A stretch of DNA of 64,000 nucleotides from Rhypophila decipiens. Its lineage: Eukaryota; Ascomycota; Sordariomycetes; Sordariales; Naviculisporaceae. The stretch lies in NCBI GenBank assembly GCA_033297075.1, contig MU858071.1, positions 247,437 through 311,436 on the forward strand, in the 5' to 3' direction. Positions 13,301 through 24,910 of this stretch are shown one piece after another. How positions within the stretch are numbered: the stretch's first letter is position 1; each line of letters begins with the position of its first letter. The notes beneath the pieces were generated by a model. The model was given only the letters and a program-made list of their open reading frames with translations. It did no database searches and had not been told where the DNA came from. The translations under genes and the position numbers were made by a program.

Positions 13301-13928
13301 CGTGGTCGCCATAGCTTGACGAGCAGGTCTGATGAGGCCGAAACAACGGCATTGTGCTGTTGGGCCAATGCTAAATCGTTGATCCAATGCGTATGCGCCT
13401 GTGTTTGTGCGCGAAATCTGGTGGGTTTGCTCGCTGTGCGCGAGAGGGAGGTGTCGGTCACTGCGGAGTGACTTTTAACGGAGGAGACGAGGTCTCGGTC
13501 GATGTCCCAAGCACAAACCACTCCATCGCGACCGCCAGAGTATCTTTTAGATATTGTCAGCCAAATCCCCGGTAAAGTTCGGAGGTTGGTCTTACAGGAT
13601 GGAATTGTCGCGATCGATCGTTAAGCCGTTGACTCCAAGTCTATGGCCGCCAGGCGAGGAATTGGGAAGCTCAAGAACTGTTCCAGCAAAGCAAAAGGAC
13701 ATAGGTCAGCCATGGCCACAAGCATCATGCCAGCCTCGCATATGAGAACGGAGAAATACGAGCGACGTTGTTCAACGCGCGGCAGAAGCATGCGGGGTTT
13801 CCCAGGTCCCGCCAAGGAGTACAAAAGATGCACGCGAGACATAAAGAACAGATGGAAAGGCCCGGTAGGACAGGACGAAGGAGAGGGGACGAACCATAGC
13901 TTATCCTCTGGCGCGCCTTCTTGGCCAT
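10342..13928 (-). CDS. bun107: WD40 repeat deubiquitinase cofactor, WDR48/Bun107 homologue
   Basis: Model complement(join(10342..10614,10692..11959,12018..13543,13596..13677,13895..13928)), 1060 residues; every junction is GT/AG and in frame. Exon 1 encodes only [11 protein letters not shown] plus one base, the invariant start of the WDR48/UAF1 family; exon 2 gives [10 protein letters not shown] and exon 3 opens with [13 protein letters not shown]. Six to seven WD40 blades follow (for example [34 protein letters not shown]). The C-terminal third ([19 protein letters not shown] ... ELYCNDQ ... [19 protein letters not shown]) is the DUF3337 domain of this family. WDR48/Bun107 binds and activates USP1/USP12/Ubp9-type deubiquitinases. 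A low-complexity Lys/Asp/Glu-rich stretch ([15 protein letters not shown]) lies in the middle and the protein ends in a Gly tail. Confidence 0.93.
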
Positions 13929-15425
13929 GTCGCAGGCGGAGGGGTCCGGCGACAATCATGTGCGGGTATTATATAGAGCAGAGAAGAATTGGAACGGTTG
14001 GCTGGTTATATCACAATGGCTGGGTGAGTGTAGGTAGCTTTCGACGCCAGCGACGTTTCCTCGCCAGTACGTATCCTGGGTTCAGATGTTATACCGAGGT
14101 GATGGTATGGCTAGCACCAGAGAGAATTCGATCTTGTCAGGCAAGCTGGTCTTTTCGGTCCTGCAAAAAGTCACAAGCAGGTTGGAGGGTACTCGGTGCC
14201 TCCTCGTCTGTCGTCTTGGATGTCAAGATGGAACAAGATGATTGGTGGGCGGACGACAGGCGGGGGAAGCAACGTCGAGAGCTCTCTGGGATTCTTCATG
14301 TTCCATTCTTGGGTGCAATTGGCCCTGGCGACTGGCCAGTGGACACGGCAGCCCGGGAACGGGCTGAACTTGGCAAGGAACCCGCTGGGACCGCTGGGAT
14401 GGGGCGCATTAATTTGGATGAAGCGGGGCCAGAAGCTGACAGAAGAAGCCCTGGAAGTTCCTGCAGGAAGATCAGATGGGGGAGCCCTGTAACCGTTTTC
14501 CACGTACAATACGGAGGTATGCAGCAGTCACCGAGAAATCCGGCCACGCAGCATAATCCCATGATATATGTCATTGTCTCCGGGATGCCAGAAGCCGAAG
14601 CCCATGAATATGTCTCTGGATGTATAATAGGGTTCATGGCTGTCTGGGGCGATGTTCGGCAGAGCCATAAGGTCAGGCGGCACCAAACATTGTTTTAGCG
14701 GGGAAGGTCTTCAACGTCCCCGCCAAGACATGCCTTGCCCTGCAGGTGATGGCGGGCAGCTGCTGTTGGCGGGCCACAGCGGTAAACGGTTCCTCAACCG
14801 TTGAGGTGCGCTTTTGACCGGCAGGCAATTTTAGCCGCAGAAAAGGGGCCGTCTTCCCGACGTCGGTGACGACAACAACAAGAAGGACAGCTCACTGTTC
14901 ACAACTGCAACCGGCTTCCAAGTGAGAGAGAACCTTCAGCATGAAAGGAAAGAAAAGGAAATATGATATTCCGACATATGATACAAAATAATTATACACC
15001 CTCTAACCTCCTGAACGCCATGCCGCCTTGTCGTTATCATGGGCTGGTTCCCTTTCGTTGATGAAAAGCCAAAGGAAAAAGAAGACGCAAAAGAAAGAAA
15101 ACAACATTGGAAAAGAAGCCAACCAGATAAAGCAGAAGAAACAGACAGGAAAAGCCAGAAAGAATAGGACCCTCGAATAAGGCCGTGAAAGGGAAAGGAG
15201 ACAAGTGAAACTGGCCATCTCTCATGTCGTCGTAACTGCATAAGTCATTGGGTATCCTCGGCCTCGACCTCCGTTATCCGCCCTCCCATTAATAGACTAA
15301 CTGACTGACTGAGCTGAGCCGAGTGGAACCGAACCGAACTTGAGCGATCCCAACTCATGCCGCTCGAGAAAAGTCGTCCTCGCCGTCGTCCATGTCGTTA
15401 TTGGCGGAACCGAGTCACGCGCCGC
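13929..15425. other. Intergenic region, 1.5 kb, upstream of bun107 and downstream of the next - gene
   Basis: Open frames exist on both strands, the longest a + strand frame at 13643-14698 that begins inside bun107 exon 2 and antisense to exon 1. They show no domain, odd composition and no splice or start context, so I treat the interval as promoter/UTR sequence. Purine-rich tracts at 15060-15200 may be UTR. Confidence 0.5.
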
Positions 15426-17203
15426 TCAAGAAAAGTCGTCCTCGCTCCCCTCTGCCTCGTCAACAGCGTTATTGGCCAATGATGTCTGAGTCGGCATCAC
15501 GACACCGCTGTCGATGTAGACGGTAGTCCGCCGATTTGTGTTGGCCAGAACAACAGCCGCTTGCTCGACAGAGTAATAACCCGTGTCCCATCCAGGCATG
15601 GCGCTTGCGCTCATCACGGGCGTGTCTTTCGATTTGTCAGTCGTTGGGAATCTTCTTCTTTTATCCCCTTTCATTCTCTTACCGAGCTCTTCAGACGAAG
15701 TGGCCCAAGTCGACGTCGGGTTGTTGGTGCGAGTGGGCTGCTGATTCTGAGACGTGGTCGCCGTCGTGGTGGTGCTGCGGAGGGGCCACTCGTTTTGAGA
15801 TGCGTCCGAGAGGCTTCCCTGAGACGAGGGGTTGCCTCGAGCAAAGGTACTCCTGTCCTCTCTCTCTCTTGCTCTCTCTCTTGCTCTTCCTCGTTCTCTT
15901 TCATCTGGAATGGGTCCAGGTCCCAGGTTCAAGCGGCCCATCATGGCCTGCTCGGTCTCTTCTGGAAAAGGGGCTGTTAGCCTCAAGTTTGCTTTTGTTT
16001 TCGGGGAATGTCGATGGTAGGATGCATACCTTGATAGGCGCGAGGGCTGAACTGCTCGCTCTCCTGGTCGGGGACGGTCGCGGGGTATGCCGTCATGGGG
16101 TTGATGTTGGCCGAGGGAGGTCTTGGTCTCGACGCAAGTGGTTGTCCAAGAGGACGTCCTGAACGGCCGGTCCTCCAGGCCCGAGGATCTCTTGCTCCGC
16201 TGGCTGCCCGTCGGTTGGGCGGATCCCAGTTGTGCTCTGGTTGTGCATGTCATTTGTCAGTGACAAGATTGCTTGATTCTCAGCGCACATGAAGTGTCTG
16301 CAACTTACGAAGGGGTGGCGGGACAAGGTACCCGCCCTGAGATTGGGCCGTGGTCGGGGCTGACACACGTGCTCCTATGTCGTTCGGTGAGCAGGTGCCA
16401 CTTCGGATGAGTTTTGGACGTGTCATACCTTGTGAGCGGAATGGTCCCGGTGCTCCATCTGCCGCGGATGAGGCCTGGACGAGCGGGAAGGGCCTTGGGG
16501 CTGGCCGGGCCTCCTGGATGGTGGTCATGGCCGGCTGGTAGGACATGGACGACGAACGGGCTTGTTGGCGAGGCGCGGGCGGGCCTGCCGGAGGTGGGAG
16601 CGGGCGGTGTCGGCCCGGGGGTCTCGGCACCTGGAGGTGCTGCGACCGGGGAGGTTGCGAGGAGAAAGCAACCGGGGGAGGTGCGGTTGCTGTGGCGGCG
16701 CGAGGCCGTCCACGTTCTTTCGGACCATGAATGTTGGTTGGCGTCCATGAAAAGTCGGACTGGAATCTCATACCTGGTTCTACCACCCTGGGGGCGGCAG
16801 CGCGGCCACCTGGATTAGTGGTGGCCCGCGGTCTCTCGGGGACGAGAGCTTGACCCCTTGCCAAGGGGTAGTCGGCGGCTCCTGATTTGGTAAAAATTTG
16901 GATGTCAGTCCTGCTCGCGGGGACTAGCTGTCGAGGGTCCCAGGAGTACCAACGAGAAACATTCCCGAGCTCCCGCTCCATGTCCAGGAGCTCGGCCCGG
17001 GAGAACGACCGAGGTTGCGCTCTGCCTAGAAGGGGGTTAGCTGGGCAAAATGAAAAGAGGAAATGCGAAAAGGACATGAAGTTTGAGCGTCAATGAGTGC
17101 CGGCAGCCGCTCGACAACGGCGGCGACAACGACGACGACGACTGCTTTGGGGACAAGACTTACTCGGCTGCGACGGCGACTCGTCTGAGTCGGAATCTGC
17201 CAT
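15426..17203 (-). CDS. Uncharacterised basic, proline-rich protein with six exons
   Basis: Model complement(join(15426..15625,15683..15961,16030..16236,16309..16374,16429..17025,17164..17203)), 462 residues. The start MADSDSDESP is typical for an intracellular protein and exon 1 is only 40 bases. Two introns (16375-16428, 54 bp, and 15626-15682, 57 bp) are multiples of three without stops, so unspliced frames look continuous; they are called introns because of donor (GTATGA, GTAAGA), branch (CTCAC, CTGAC) and acceptor signals. A possible further 57-bp intron near 16714-16770 was left as coding. Recognisable pieces are a Trp-containing N-terminus (SRWYSWDPRQL), long Pro/Gln/Arg-rich disordered sequence, an Arg/Glu repeat (RARERAREREDR), and a C-terminal block GWDTGYYSVEQAAVVLANTN that looks conserved. 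No signal peptide, membrane segment or known domain. Function unknown; possibly nuclear by its basic composition. Confidence 0.7.
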
Positions 17204-18068
17204 CTTAGTGATGGCGAAAAGGTCTCTTCCTCGTTATCGCGAGGCAGTTGGTTGGGGCTCGGAATGGAAGATGACTGAAAAGGAAAAGAGAGTTGAACGG
17301 TGAGCGGAGGCAGACGTGTGTGAAATATTTATACTTCGCAAACGATTGCTCACCTTGGTATCAGATGAAAGTGTCGACTTGAAGAATGACAGCTGGTGGT
17401 CCGGTCTTGAAATGTTGGCGACGGATGGTGAAGCTTTGGCCATAACGTGTCAATTCAGCTATTGTCTACACGGTGGTTTTACTCTTATGATTCTCTCGGG
17501 ACTACAAGTATTGTGGTTTCTATTGTAACAGGATGATTTCTGGTGATACCTATAGTTCGAGCTTCATGGCAACAAAACTTGAGCCCCTTTTCCTCGAAGC
17601 CTAAGTCGTGTTAACATAACGGAGTTCTGTTCACTTCTCTCGCTTGCAAGCTTTTATAGCAGAAATTCTTCTTGGACCAGGACCTGATGCCAGATGTTAT
17701 TACTATCACCATTAATCTCAAAATATTAAACTCAAGTACCGTAAACAAACACCATTAGTGCTGCTTCAAATGATTCTTATTTCATACACTGTGACAGTTC
17801 AAACCTAATAACCTTTGTTGCCTAATCACTCATTCGTTCCTTCCTGTTTTAAGATTTGCTTCTTATGGTAGGCAAGTAAACAGCTACCAGGTGGGTCCCA
17901 GGGTCCTAGGTACCTTCCGCACACTGCTCCTTCCTCGTCTTTCCCCTTTACTTTATTACATCACTTGCCATAATTATGAGTTTCAAGAATACAAAAGGCA
18001 ACAGAACCCGAAAGTATACCGCTGGTCCCTCCCACCAAAAGAGAAGCCAAAGTAGAAGCAGAACCGGA
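17204..18068. other. Intergenic region
   Basis: About 860 bases between two - strand genes, serving as the promoter of the gene ending at 15426 and 3' flank of the next. The AT content rises around 17640-17860. No RNA gene or repeat seen. Confidence 0.5.
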
Positions 18069-18938
18069 TCAGATTGCAATCCCTATTCCCTGCCCATGAA
18101 GCACAGCTTGTCCACCACTGGCACCTCCCACCGCAGCCGAGGAAGCCCCCATAAACAAAGTAGCACTGCTACCACTACTCGCATGCTCGCTGCTGCCGGT
18201 GGTCGAGGAAACACTTCCCATCCCTCGTTCTCGTTCTCGTTCCTTCCTTCTCACAGTCCCTCCTTCCCGCCCTTCCTCACGAATCACACTTGCCCGCCCA
18301 ACTTCAAACTCCCCCTCCCGATCTTCATTAATGACACTGACAGAATAAAATGCAGCAACAGCAGCGGAACCAGCCCCAGAAGAAGGCAAATCCAGCACAA
18401 CCCTCGGCAAGTTGGGTAAATCCCCCAACCCCAACCGCCCCCCCACAGATAAGCAACTACCACCACTCCCACCATGAAGTCTTAGAAGCCTCCTCCGGCG
18501 AATACAATTCCCACAGAACCCGCCTACTGGTCTCGATGGCCTTCGTAGATTGGGGCATGGTCTCCCTGTCTGAGTCTCGGCCTCCGAAGCCGGGGGTGAC
18601 GACTCTGACGACGAGGAAGAAGAAGAAGAAGAAGAAGAATTTTGCTGCAATACCCGCCGCTGTGTTCCTGTCTTTGTCGTCGCTGAACCGGCGGGCATTA
18701 TTCCGGCTATAGCAGCCAGATCTTTCCCTTCCTTGCCCTCATGTTTACTCGTTTGATGATGACGACGGAGTGGATATTCCTCCTGTTGTCTGGGAGGTAA
18801 TCTATCGGGAAGTACCCTCGGAAAGGAAGAAGAACAAGACGAAGCGATCATGGTGGAAGTGTTAAAGTCGCATTGGTAGATGTTTTGGAATTGCTTGTGT
18901 CCGCAGCAGGTGAATACTTGGGATATGATGTTGCACAT
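18069..18938 (-). CDS. Uncharacterised fungal protein with Cys-rich N-terminus and poly-Ser tract
   Basis: Single exon, 289 residues. The start (MCNIISQVFTCCGHKQFQNIYQC) has the form of a small fungal family whose members begin with a Cys/His-containing block; the pattern C-x(8)-CCGH-x(8)-C could bind a metal but I do not recognise a named domain. A second Cys pair pattern, CPNLRRPSRPVGGFCGNC, follows the low-complexity centre. Between them is an 11-residue serine run encoded by a GAA/GAG-type trinucleotide repeat on the other strand (about 18618-18650). The C-terminal third is Gly/Ser/Arg/Glu-rich and ends in AVLHGQGIGIAI. No membrane helix or signal peptide. The paired N-terminal and central Cys motifs argue for a real gene; function unknown. 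Confidence 0.6.
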   Translation of the reverse strand: MCNIISQVFTCCGHKQFQNIYQCDFNTSTMIASSCSSSFPRVLPDRLPPRQQEEYPLRRHHQTSKHEGKEGKDLAAIAGIMPAGSATTKTGTQRRVLQQNSSSSSSSSSSSESSPPASEAETQTGRPCPNLRRPSRPVGGFCGNCIRRRRLLRLHGGSGGSCLSVGGRLGLGDLPNLPRVVLDLPSSGAGSAAVAAFYSVSVINEDREGEFEVGRASVIREEGREGGTVRRKERERERGMGSVSSTTGSSEHASSGSSATLFMGASSAAVGGASGGQAVLHGQGIGIAI

Positions 18939-20265
18939 TTTGACCTCCCTGCCTTTTCCTATGTCTGGTAGTGTATAGTGGGGGAAGCGCTTAGAAGGAG
19001 CATGTATATGTATATGTATATAGACGAGGTACAGAGTGATTAATTGTCTGGTTCTTGGTTTGTTTGGATTCGTCAGGTGGTGTTATCGGTCAGATGTCCA
19101 GTGATGGACTTGTCCTCAGTCCGGTACCACTGTTGGACAGACAATAACTCTGTGCTCTGAGATGTTGTCGCTGTGTTTGTCGGCGTTGTTGTCTTCCCCT
19201 GTGGCGTAAATATCAGGCCACCGTTATGTGTATGATGATGGTGTGCAAGTTGCGACTGCGATGATCTCGCTATCCAGCGATTTGATGACAATAAAAGGTG
19301 GTAAGAGCTGATCAAATGTTATGGCTCAGCCTTCTTTATCGAAAAGCTTTGGACACCGATCACAGTCGAGCTCTCTCATAAAAGCGGTTGAATCCGGCCT
19401 GATACATGAATCCGTTATGTAGTTGGTCCGGGAAGCTCAACTTTCTTTGTTCTCATCTCAGATGTTGAGCTTGTACGCATATCCGGGATCTTGGTCCTTT
19501 GTCTTTGTTCCTCTGAGGCGATGGTTGGTGTTGTTGAGCCAGATTCGGCAGCACGCAATAAGGGGCATTGTTCTCATCAGGCAGACAAAGAAAAGAGAGA
19601 AAAGATTTACTCAAGAGTGACAATCCCATTGACGGATCTATCTTCCGACTCATTATTCTTTCCCGAATGACAAACTCCATAAGCCCAAGATCCAGCTATT
19701 CTGGACCTCGCCTCCTCGATGCTCCAGCAGGTGACCGTGCATGGTTGATGATGACGGAGGGAGGAGGTCGATTAGGAGAGCAGATGTATCAGAATGGAGG
19801 AAACCGCCCGAAGCCACCTGGTCGTCGCCGCCCTCCCGCCTCCTCTACCCTACATCATAATGACGATGATTTGGGTGGGGTCTCATAATTCGGGAACTCG
19901 TCCCGATCACCCATTAGACAGCGACTCCTTCCCTCTGTACCCGGGATAAACAAGAATTGAAGAATGCGCCGAACTTGAGCAAGTCAATGTCGAAATATTA
20001 GCGTGGCACATGTGCGATTTGTTGATACAGGGCGTCTCCTTGGGCCTCTCCTCACACCAATCTCCATCTATGGTAGTAATATATATACAAACTCAGTAAT
20101 AATGTACAAGAGAAGCATCTAAACCTCGTTGAGGGACCTCTTCTATCCGCCCACATCTATACCAGCCATCTATAAATTAGTGAATATTGTTTATACAATG
20201 TATGTAAGCCTCTCGTCGAAGCAAGTAGACTCCGCCGAGTCCATCATCTCGAGAGAATTCTCCTT
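18939..20265. other. Intergenic region, 1.3 kb
   Basis: Between the 3' end of the SAM carrier gene and the start of the Cys/Ser-rich gene. A short GTATAT repeat lies at 19001-19022. Scattered short frames have no family resemblance. Nothing further seen. Confidence 0.5.
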
Positions 20266-21228
20266 TCATAACCTCTTATTGTTAACCTTGCCCTCCAATG
20301 TATTAACCGCCCACTGGTAACTCCCAAGGAAGATGGCCCCCCCTATAGAAATCCACATGACCCTCGGTCCAATCCCGGCGAAAAACGGACGGAAGCTGCC
20401 CCCGTGAGCTTGATAGATGGTCTTGATCATGGTAAACATACTCTCGCGCTGAGTGCTCAGCATGATGCGGGTCTTGAGAACGTCCAGTGGTGTCGTAACT
20501 CCCGCCGCCACAGCTCCTGACAAACTGCCATAAAGGGCAGACTCTGCCGCAGAAACCTCGTTCCGAGGACCTATTATTTTGTCGCCTTTGCTCAACGTTG
20601 ATGGCGGTATATACGCATCCCCAAACAAGCCCCGTCCAGTCCTCACCCTCCGTTCACGGCCCCAAGCCTTGAGCGCCTCCCAAAGTGGGAACTGGAGCAC
20701 TGTAAACGGCACCTCGCGCATGACCGTGATCCCCCAGCCGCGATAAAGCTCCCTCCAAACCCCAAACAGCCCAATCTTGGACCGCTGCGACAGGATAGCC
20801 GTCAACGAAGACAACGAAGAACCGCCATGTTGCCCCGCTTGCGCGCGCTGCTTGACCACCTCGGTCGGCACCCTCACCGCGCAAGCAGCAATTTCGCCCA
20901 GCGACGCCGACATCATGTGCGACAACACCTGTCCATTTTTCTGCTGTGAAGATATCCACGAGCTGGACTGAAAGAACTTCTTGGACGATTCGTAGGTGCA
21001 AAAGAAGAAGGCAGCTCCTGGGGCGGACCCCACGACCGCTGAGCCGACGCCCCGGTAGATGCCGCGGAACCCGCCCGACGCAAAGAAGCCGGCTGATGAC
21101 TGGAGTCGGGTTTTTAACGTGTCTAGGGGGAAGAGGGATAGGTCGACCGTTGTGCCTGCTAGTGCGCCGGCAAGGAGGGCCGTTTGGAAGGGAGGCGGTT
21201 TTTGTGCTTGTGGGAGGGGCGTCTCCAT
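20266..21228 (-). CDS. PET8: Mitochondrial S-adenosylmethionine carrier (PET8/SLC25A26 type)
   Basis: Single exon, 320 residues. Three mitochondrial-carrier repeats are visible: FPLDTLKTRLQ (residues about 33-43), a second repeat with VPTEVVKQRAQAG (about 118-130) and a third TPLDVLKTRIML (about 250-261), each followed by the usual aromatic/Gly-rich half (GFRGIYRGVGSAV, ELYRGWGITVMREVPFTVLQFPLWE, RPFFAGIGPRVMWISIGGAIFLGSYQW). The signature RVPTEVVKQRAQAG and REVPFTVLQFPLWE are characteristic of the S-adenosylmethionine transporter subgroup. It exchanges cytosolic SAM for mitochondrial S-adenosylhomocysteine, supplying methylation and other SAM-dependent reactions in the organelle. It is divergently paired with the tRNA-lysidine synthetase gene, 544 bp start to start. 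Confidence 0.9.
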   Translation of the reverse strand: METPLPQAQKPPPFQTALLAGALAGTTVDLSLFPLDTLKTRLQSSAGFFASGGFRGIYRGVGSAVVGSAPGAAFFFCTYESSKKFFQSSSWISSQQKNGQVLSHMMSASLGEIAACAVRVPTEVVKQRAQAGQHGGSSLSSLTAILSQRSKIGLFGVWRELYRGWGITVMREVPFTVLQFPLWEALKAWGRERRVRTGRGLFGDAYIPPSTLSKGDKIIGPRNEVSAAESALYGSLSGAVAAGVTTPLDVLKTRIMLSTQRESMFTMIKTIYQAHGGSFRPFFAGIGPRVMWISIGGAIFLGSYQWAVNTLEGKVNNKRL

Positions 21229-21772
21229 TTTATCTTTCTTCTCTTCTCTGTGTTGGCGCCCTACCTCGGGCAGTGTCTTCGCTCGGCTTTTGGACTATGA
21301 GGTATGTTGTCGATTGCTAGTCGTGTCCAAGGACTTGAACGAATGAGTAAGTGCGTCGAGCACGAGATATTTGGCGATTGGACGGGTACCAAACGTGTAA
21401 AAACGAAAGGTGCGGTTCGATTTTGTCGGGCTTGAGGCAAATCGATTAGTTGCTGTTGCTGGACCGGTTCGTAGTCTTTGGAGCTCGGAGCTCGGAGCTC
21501 GAAATTCTGAATTGAGTTCGCGGCGGCAGGCAAGTGAGCGCGGTTAGCGCGTGGAGCAAGCTCCCGGGCGGCAGAAGGGGGCGGTACGGCGGTTGTTACA
21601 GGGGTCTTCCCGGCGGCTGCGCTAACGAGTAAACGACCCGAAAAACGGTATCCGTATTTACACCCAGGAGGTTGGGCAGGTGCAACCTTTCTCCCTTCAG
21701 TGGACCATACCATTTCCCTACCTAGTCCAACGCAGTGTCATATTGACCCATGATATCCAATCAGGCGATGGA
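21229..21772. promoter_or_regulatory. Bidirectional promoter between SAM carrier and TilS-like genes
   Basis: 544 bases between two divergent start codons. It includes three tandem copies of GGAGCTC (about 21479-21500). No other gene fits here, so regulatory elements for both genes must lie in or near this interval; the shared-control idea is inference. Confidence 0.55.
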
Positions 21773-24164
21773 ATGGGCAGCATACCGCAAGTTCTGCACC
21801 GCAGTGCGCGGGCTATCACCCCGTCCGAGTTCTGCGATGCCCTCATGGCAACTTGTGCCCCCCGGTTCCCTGGCGTGCGGGGGACCTTTGCCCAGCGAGT
21901 TGGTATGTCTTGAATGACTTTAATATCAATCACCATGCTAATATTGAAACTCAGTCCTCGCCGTAAGTGGCGGTGTTGACTCGATGGCCTTGGCCTATCT
22001 ATGTCAAAAAGTGAGGAAAAAGTACCTAAACTTGAGGGTCTCGGACAACACGCTTGCTGGCTTTCACGGTGTCGTTGTCGACCATGGGCTGCGTCAAGGG
22101 AGCCACGAGGAAGCCGAGAAGGTGGTCGACGCGCTGCAAAACCACCTGGGCCTCAGGTCCGAAGTGTGCAAAATCACTTGGAAAGATGGCGACGGGGCAG
22201 CCATCAACCCCCATGAGCTCACCAACTTTGAGACTGCCGCCCGCCAACATCGATACAACCGCATAGCTGGAACATGTGTGCAGAGAAAGGCCGTGTCCTT
22301 CTTTACGGCCCACAACGAGGACGACCAGTACGAGACGGTTCTGATGAGGCTCTTGTCTGGCCATGGCTACAGAGGCTTGCAGGGCATGCATGCAGCAACC
22401 GATATCCCCGAGTGCTATGAAAGGTTTGGTGTATACCAGAGCGGATACGTTGATGACCAGATGCAGGAATCGCCCATATACAACACGAGGCCGACTGGCA
22501 GTCAAACCAGGAGGATCAGGAGAGACCTCAAGGATCGGATTGACCCTGCTGTTCTTGCGAGAGAACTGCTGACGGGCTCCAAAACTGACCCTGCTTACCT
22601 CTACCAACACGAGTTTGACGGCATTGCCACGGGGAGCAGAAAAGCCCCAAAGCTGGCTCCCATGCACATTGAGGACGGCGGCATTATGCTCTATCGCCCT
22701 CTGCTCAGCTTCAGCAAAGACCGGCTCATAGCGACATGTCTGGAGAACAATGTCCCCTGGTTCGAGGACAAGACCAACCACGATCCGACCTTCACCATGA
22801 GGAATGCCGTGAGACACATGTGCAAGAACTACCAACTCCCCGTTGCCCTCCAAAAGCCAGCCATACTCGACTTTTCTCGGCGGTGCAAGGACAAGGTCAC
22901 AAGGCAGAAAGCCGAGACCAACAGACTATTCAAACGCACCACCATCCACGATTTTGAGCCCAACGTCGGCACCGCCGTGGTGGAACTACCCAGATTCTCC
23001 TTCCCCCAAACACCCCGACGATCTCCCCCCGCCAGACGTAAAAAACGAATCGAGCATTATCGAACAATCGCCGCCCTCCTCATTCGCCGACTCCTCTCCC
23101 TCGTAACCCCAGAGCGGGAACTCACGCCAATTAAAAATCTAGACTACCTGATCTCCCTGCTCTTCCCATACCTATCAACACCCGAAACCAAGGTCCCCCT
23201 CCCACCAAAGCCATACGTAATCTGCGGAGTCCACTTCACCCCTCTAGTAGGGAACTACTCCCCACGATGGCTACTGTCACGCGCCCCTTACCCATCCAGC
23301 GTACCACGACCCAAGTTACAGGTGTCAAACCTCCATTTCGACAACCGCTACGGCCGGTTCCAAAAGTATTGGCCCTGGCGCGGCTGGTCCCCCTGGGAGC
23401 TCTACGACGGCCGGTACTGGGCCCGCCTACGACATCGGCTTCCATTCGCTGTACGAATCGCCCCCTTTGAGCCAGAACATCACAAGCCCTTTCGGGAAGG
23501 TCTTGCAGACCCGGAAACCAAGACTATCCTCTCGCTCATGCTGAAACGGTATGCCCCGGGCAAGGTCCGGTACACGCTCCCTGCAATCTACGTCATGGGA
23601 AATATTGACGGTCTTCTCAAGGGAGAAGATTACTGGGCGAGGTATAACCATTTCTGGCACGAGAGAAAGAGCAGCAGCCCGGTTGATGACGAAGGACAAC
23701 AAGCCGACAACAAAACTTCTGCTGATGGCGAGGGAGGGGAATCAACAGAAATGAAACCATGGCAAAGAATCCGGCTTCTAGAATTACAAGCATCTCGAAC
23801 CGAAAACCCGGTGATGGTTGCGCTTCCCACGCTGGGAATCGCCCTCCCGGAGATACAAGACTGGTTAGACTGGGAAATTCGTTATCGAAAGGTGGATATT
23901 GATATGGTTACGCAGAGCAGGCGGTTTTGGGTCAACGGGAGTCGTGGGATCGAACACCGGAGTAGTGCTCGGTGCCGCCGTCCGGCGAGACCCCTTGCCT
24001 TGTTTCGGGCCTTTCGCGGGGTTAAGCATCACATTATGAAGCGCTCAAGCGGGACGTATCGGGCTGGAATTATAAGGCCGAGGTGCCGGCGAGGGGTCGG
24101 GTTGGTACCGGTATCAGGGCCGGTACCGGGGTCAGTGCTAGGAACGGTACCGGAGACGGGATGA
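21773..24164 (+). CDS. tRNA(Ile)-lysidine synthetase-like PP-loop ATPase (TilS type)
   Basis: Model join(21773..21902,21955..24164), 779 residues. The 52-bp intron (GTATGT ... CTCAG) reconstructs FAQRVVLAVSGGVDSMALAYLC, the PP-loop SGGVDS motif of N-type ATP pyrophosphatases, at about residues 45-55. It is followed by VVDHGLRQGSHEEAEKV and, further on, FFTAHNEDDQYETVLMRLLSGHGYRGLQGM, the conserved TilS blocks. TilS changes C34 of a tRNA-Ile(CAU) to lysidine using ATP and lysine so that it reads AUA; in fungi such an enzyme would act on the mitochondrial tRNA. I start at the ATG at 21773 because upstream in-frame sequence lacks conserved character. The C-terminal 350 residues are long for the family, and the last 40 are encoded by a GGTACCGG-rich degenerate repeat and look unstructured. 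Confidence 0.88.
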
Positions 24165-24910
24165 CAGGGACGGAATCTGAAAATGCCAGTGATGCTGTGA
24201 GATAATTACCTGAAATCACGCAATACCTGAAGCTCATATCACTGTCCAATCTTTCTGATACCTGACATTCCCAGTTAGGTATCCGAGACAGGACTTCAAT
24301 CTGGTCGTTAGTAGGCTACTTTATCTCCCGCATGCTATTCGCATGTCTTGATTACTCACTCCATCTGATCTATGCGGTTCGCGTGAGTTTGAGGCCCCTG
24401 ATCTGATCTCTGAGGTGGGGTAGTGTTGAAGGATCCTTTGGTACTTTTGCATGTTTTCATTCTCCAAGTAGGTACTTTTTTACGTTCAGTCTGACGCTGG
24501 GACTTAATGTCCTGCAGGTACCCATATGTGGGTATCTTGGAACTGGCTCAATTTTAGGATTGAAGATAAAGCCAAAGTCGTGAAGACTGCACACCTGTCA
24601 CTGGTACCGACCTTATGTGCCGAACAAGAATTGTGCAAGGAGTGGAGATGGCAATCATCTCATGTTTACCCAAGCAAACGACTTCACATCTCAAGTTTGT
24701 TCTTTCATCACGAATGGGAGTGACCTGAATGAGTAGTTGAGTGAGTCATGCTTGTCACTTTGTAGTTTACAAAGCACTACCATTACTGCCCACACTACCA
24801 CCACCACCCAAGCCCGCATAATGATCAAGCATACGACCAGATATCTAAAACAGGTAGATGGGTAATAATCTGATTGATTACTTGGTACTCGTGTTGTATT
24901 AGGTAGGTCC
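24165..24910. other. Convergent intergenic region
   Basis: About 750 bases between the 3' ends of the TilS-like gene and BET4. No recognisable gene, RNA or repeat. It contains several TAGGTA/GGTACT-like short words but no clear structure. Confidence 0.5.

Noticed and set aside
13643..14698. 351-codon open frame on the + strand
   Set aside because: It starts antisense to bun107 exon 2 and crosses exon 1 antisense; composition is random, with many Arg/Trp/Cys and no domain.
15860..15900. CT repeat as possible transposon or promoter element
   Set aside because: It encodes the Arg/Glu repeat of the - strand gene and is simple-sequence coding DNA.
15536..16162. 208-codon + strand frame
   Set aside because: Antisense to the six-exon gene, whose splice signals and frame consistency are better evidence.
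17976..18419. 147-codon + strand frame
   Set aside because: Antisense to the Cys/Ser-rich gene; basic low-complexity translation typical of a shadow frame.
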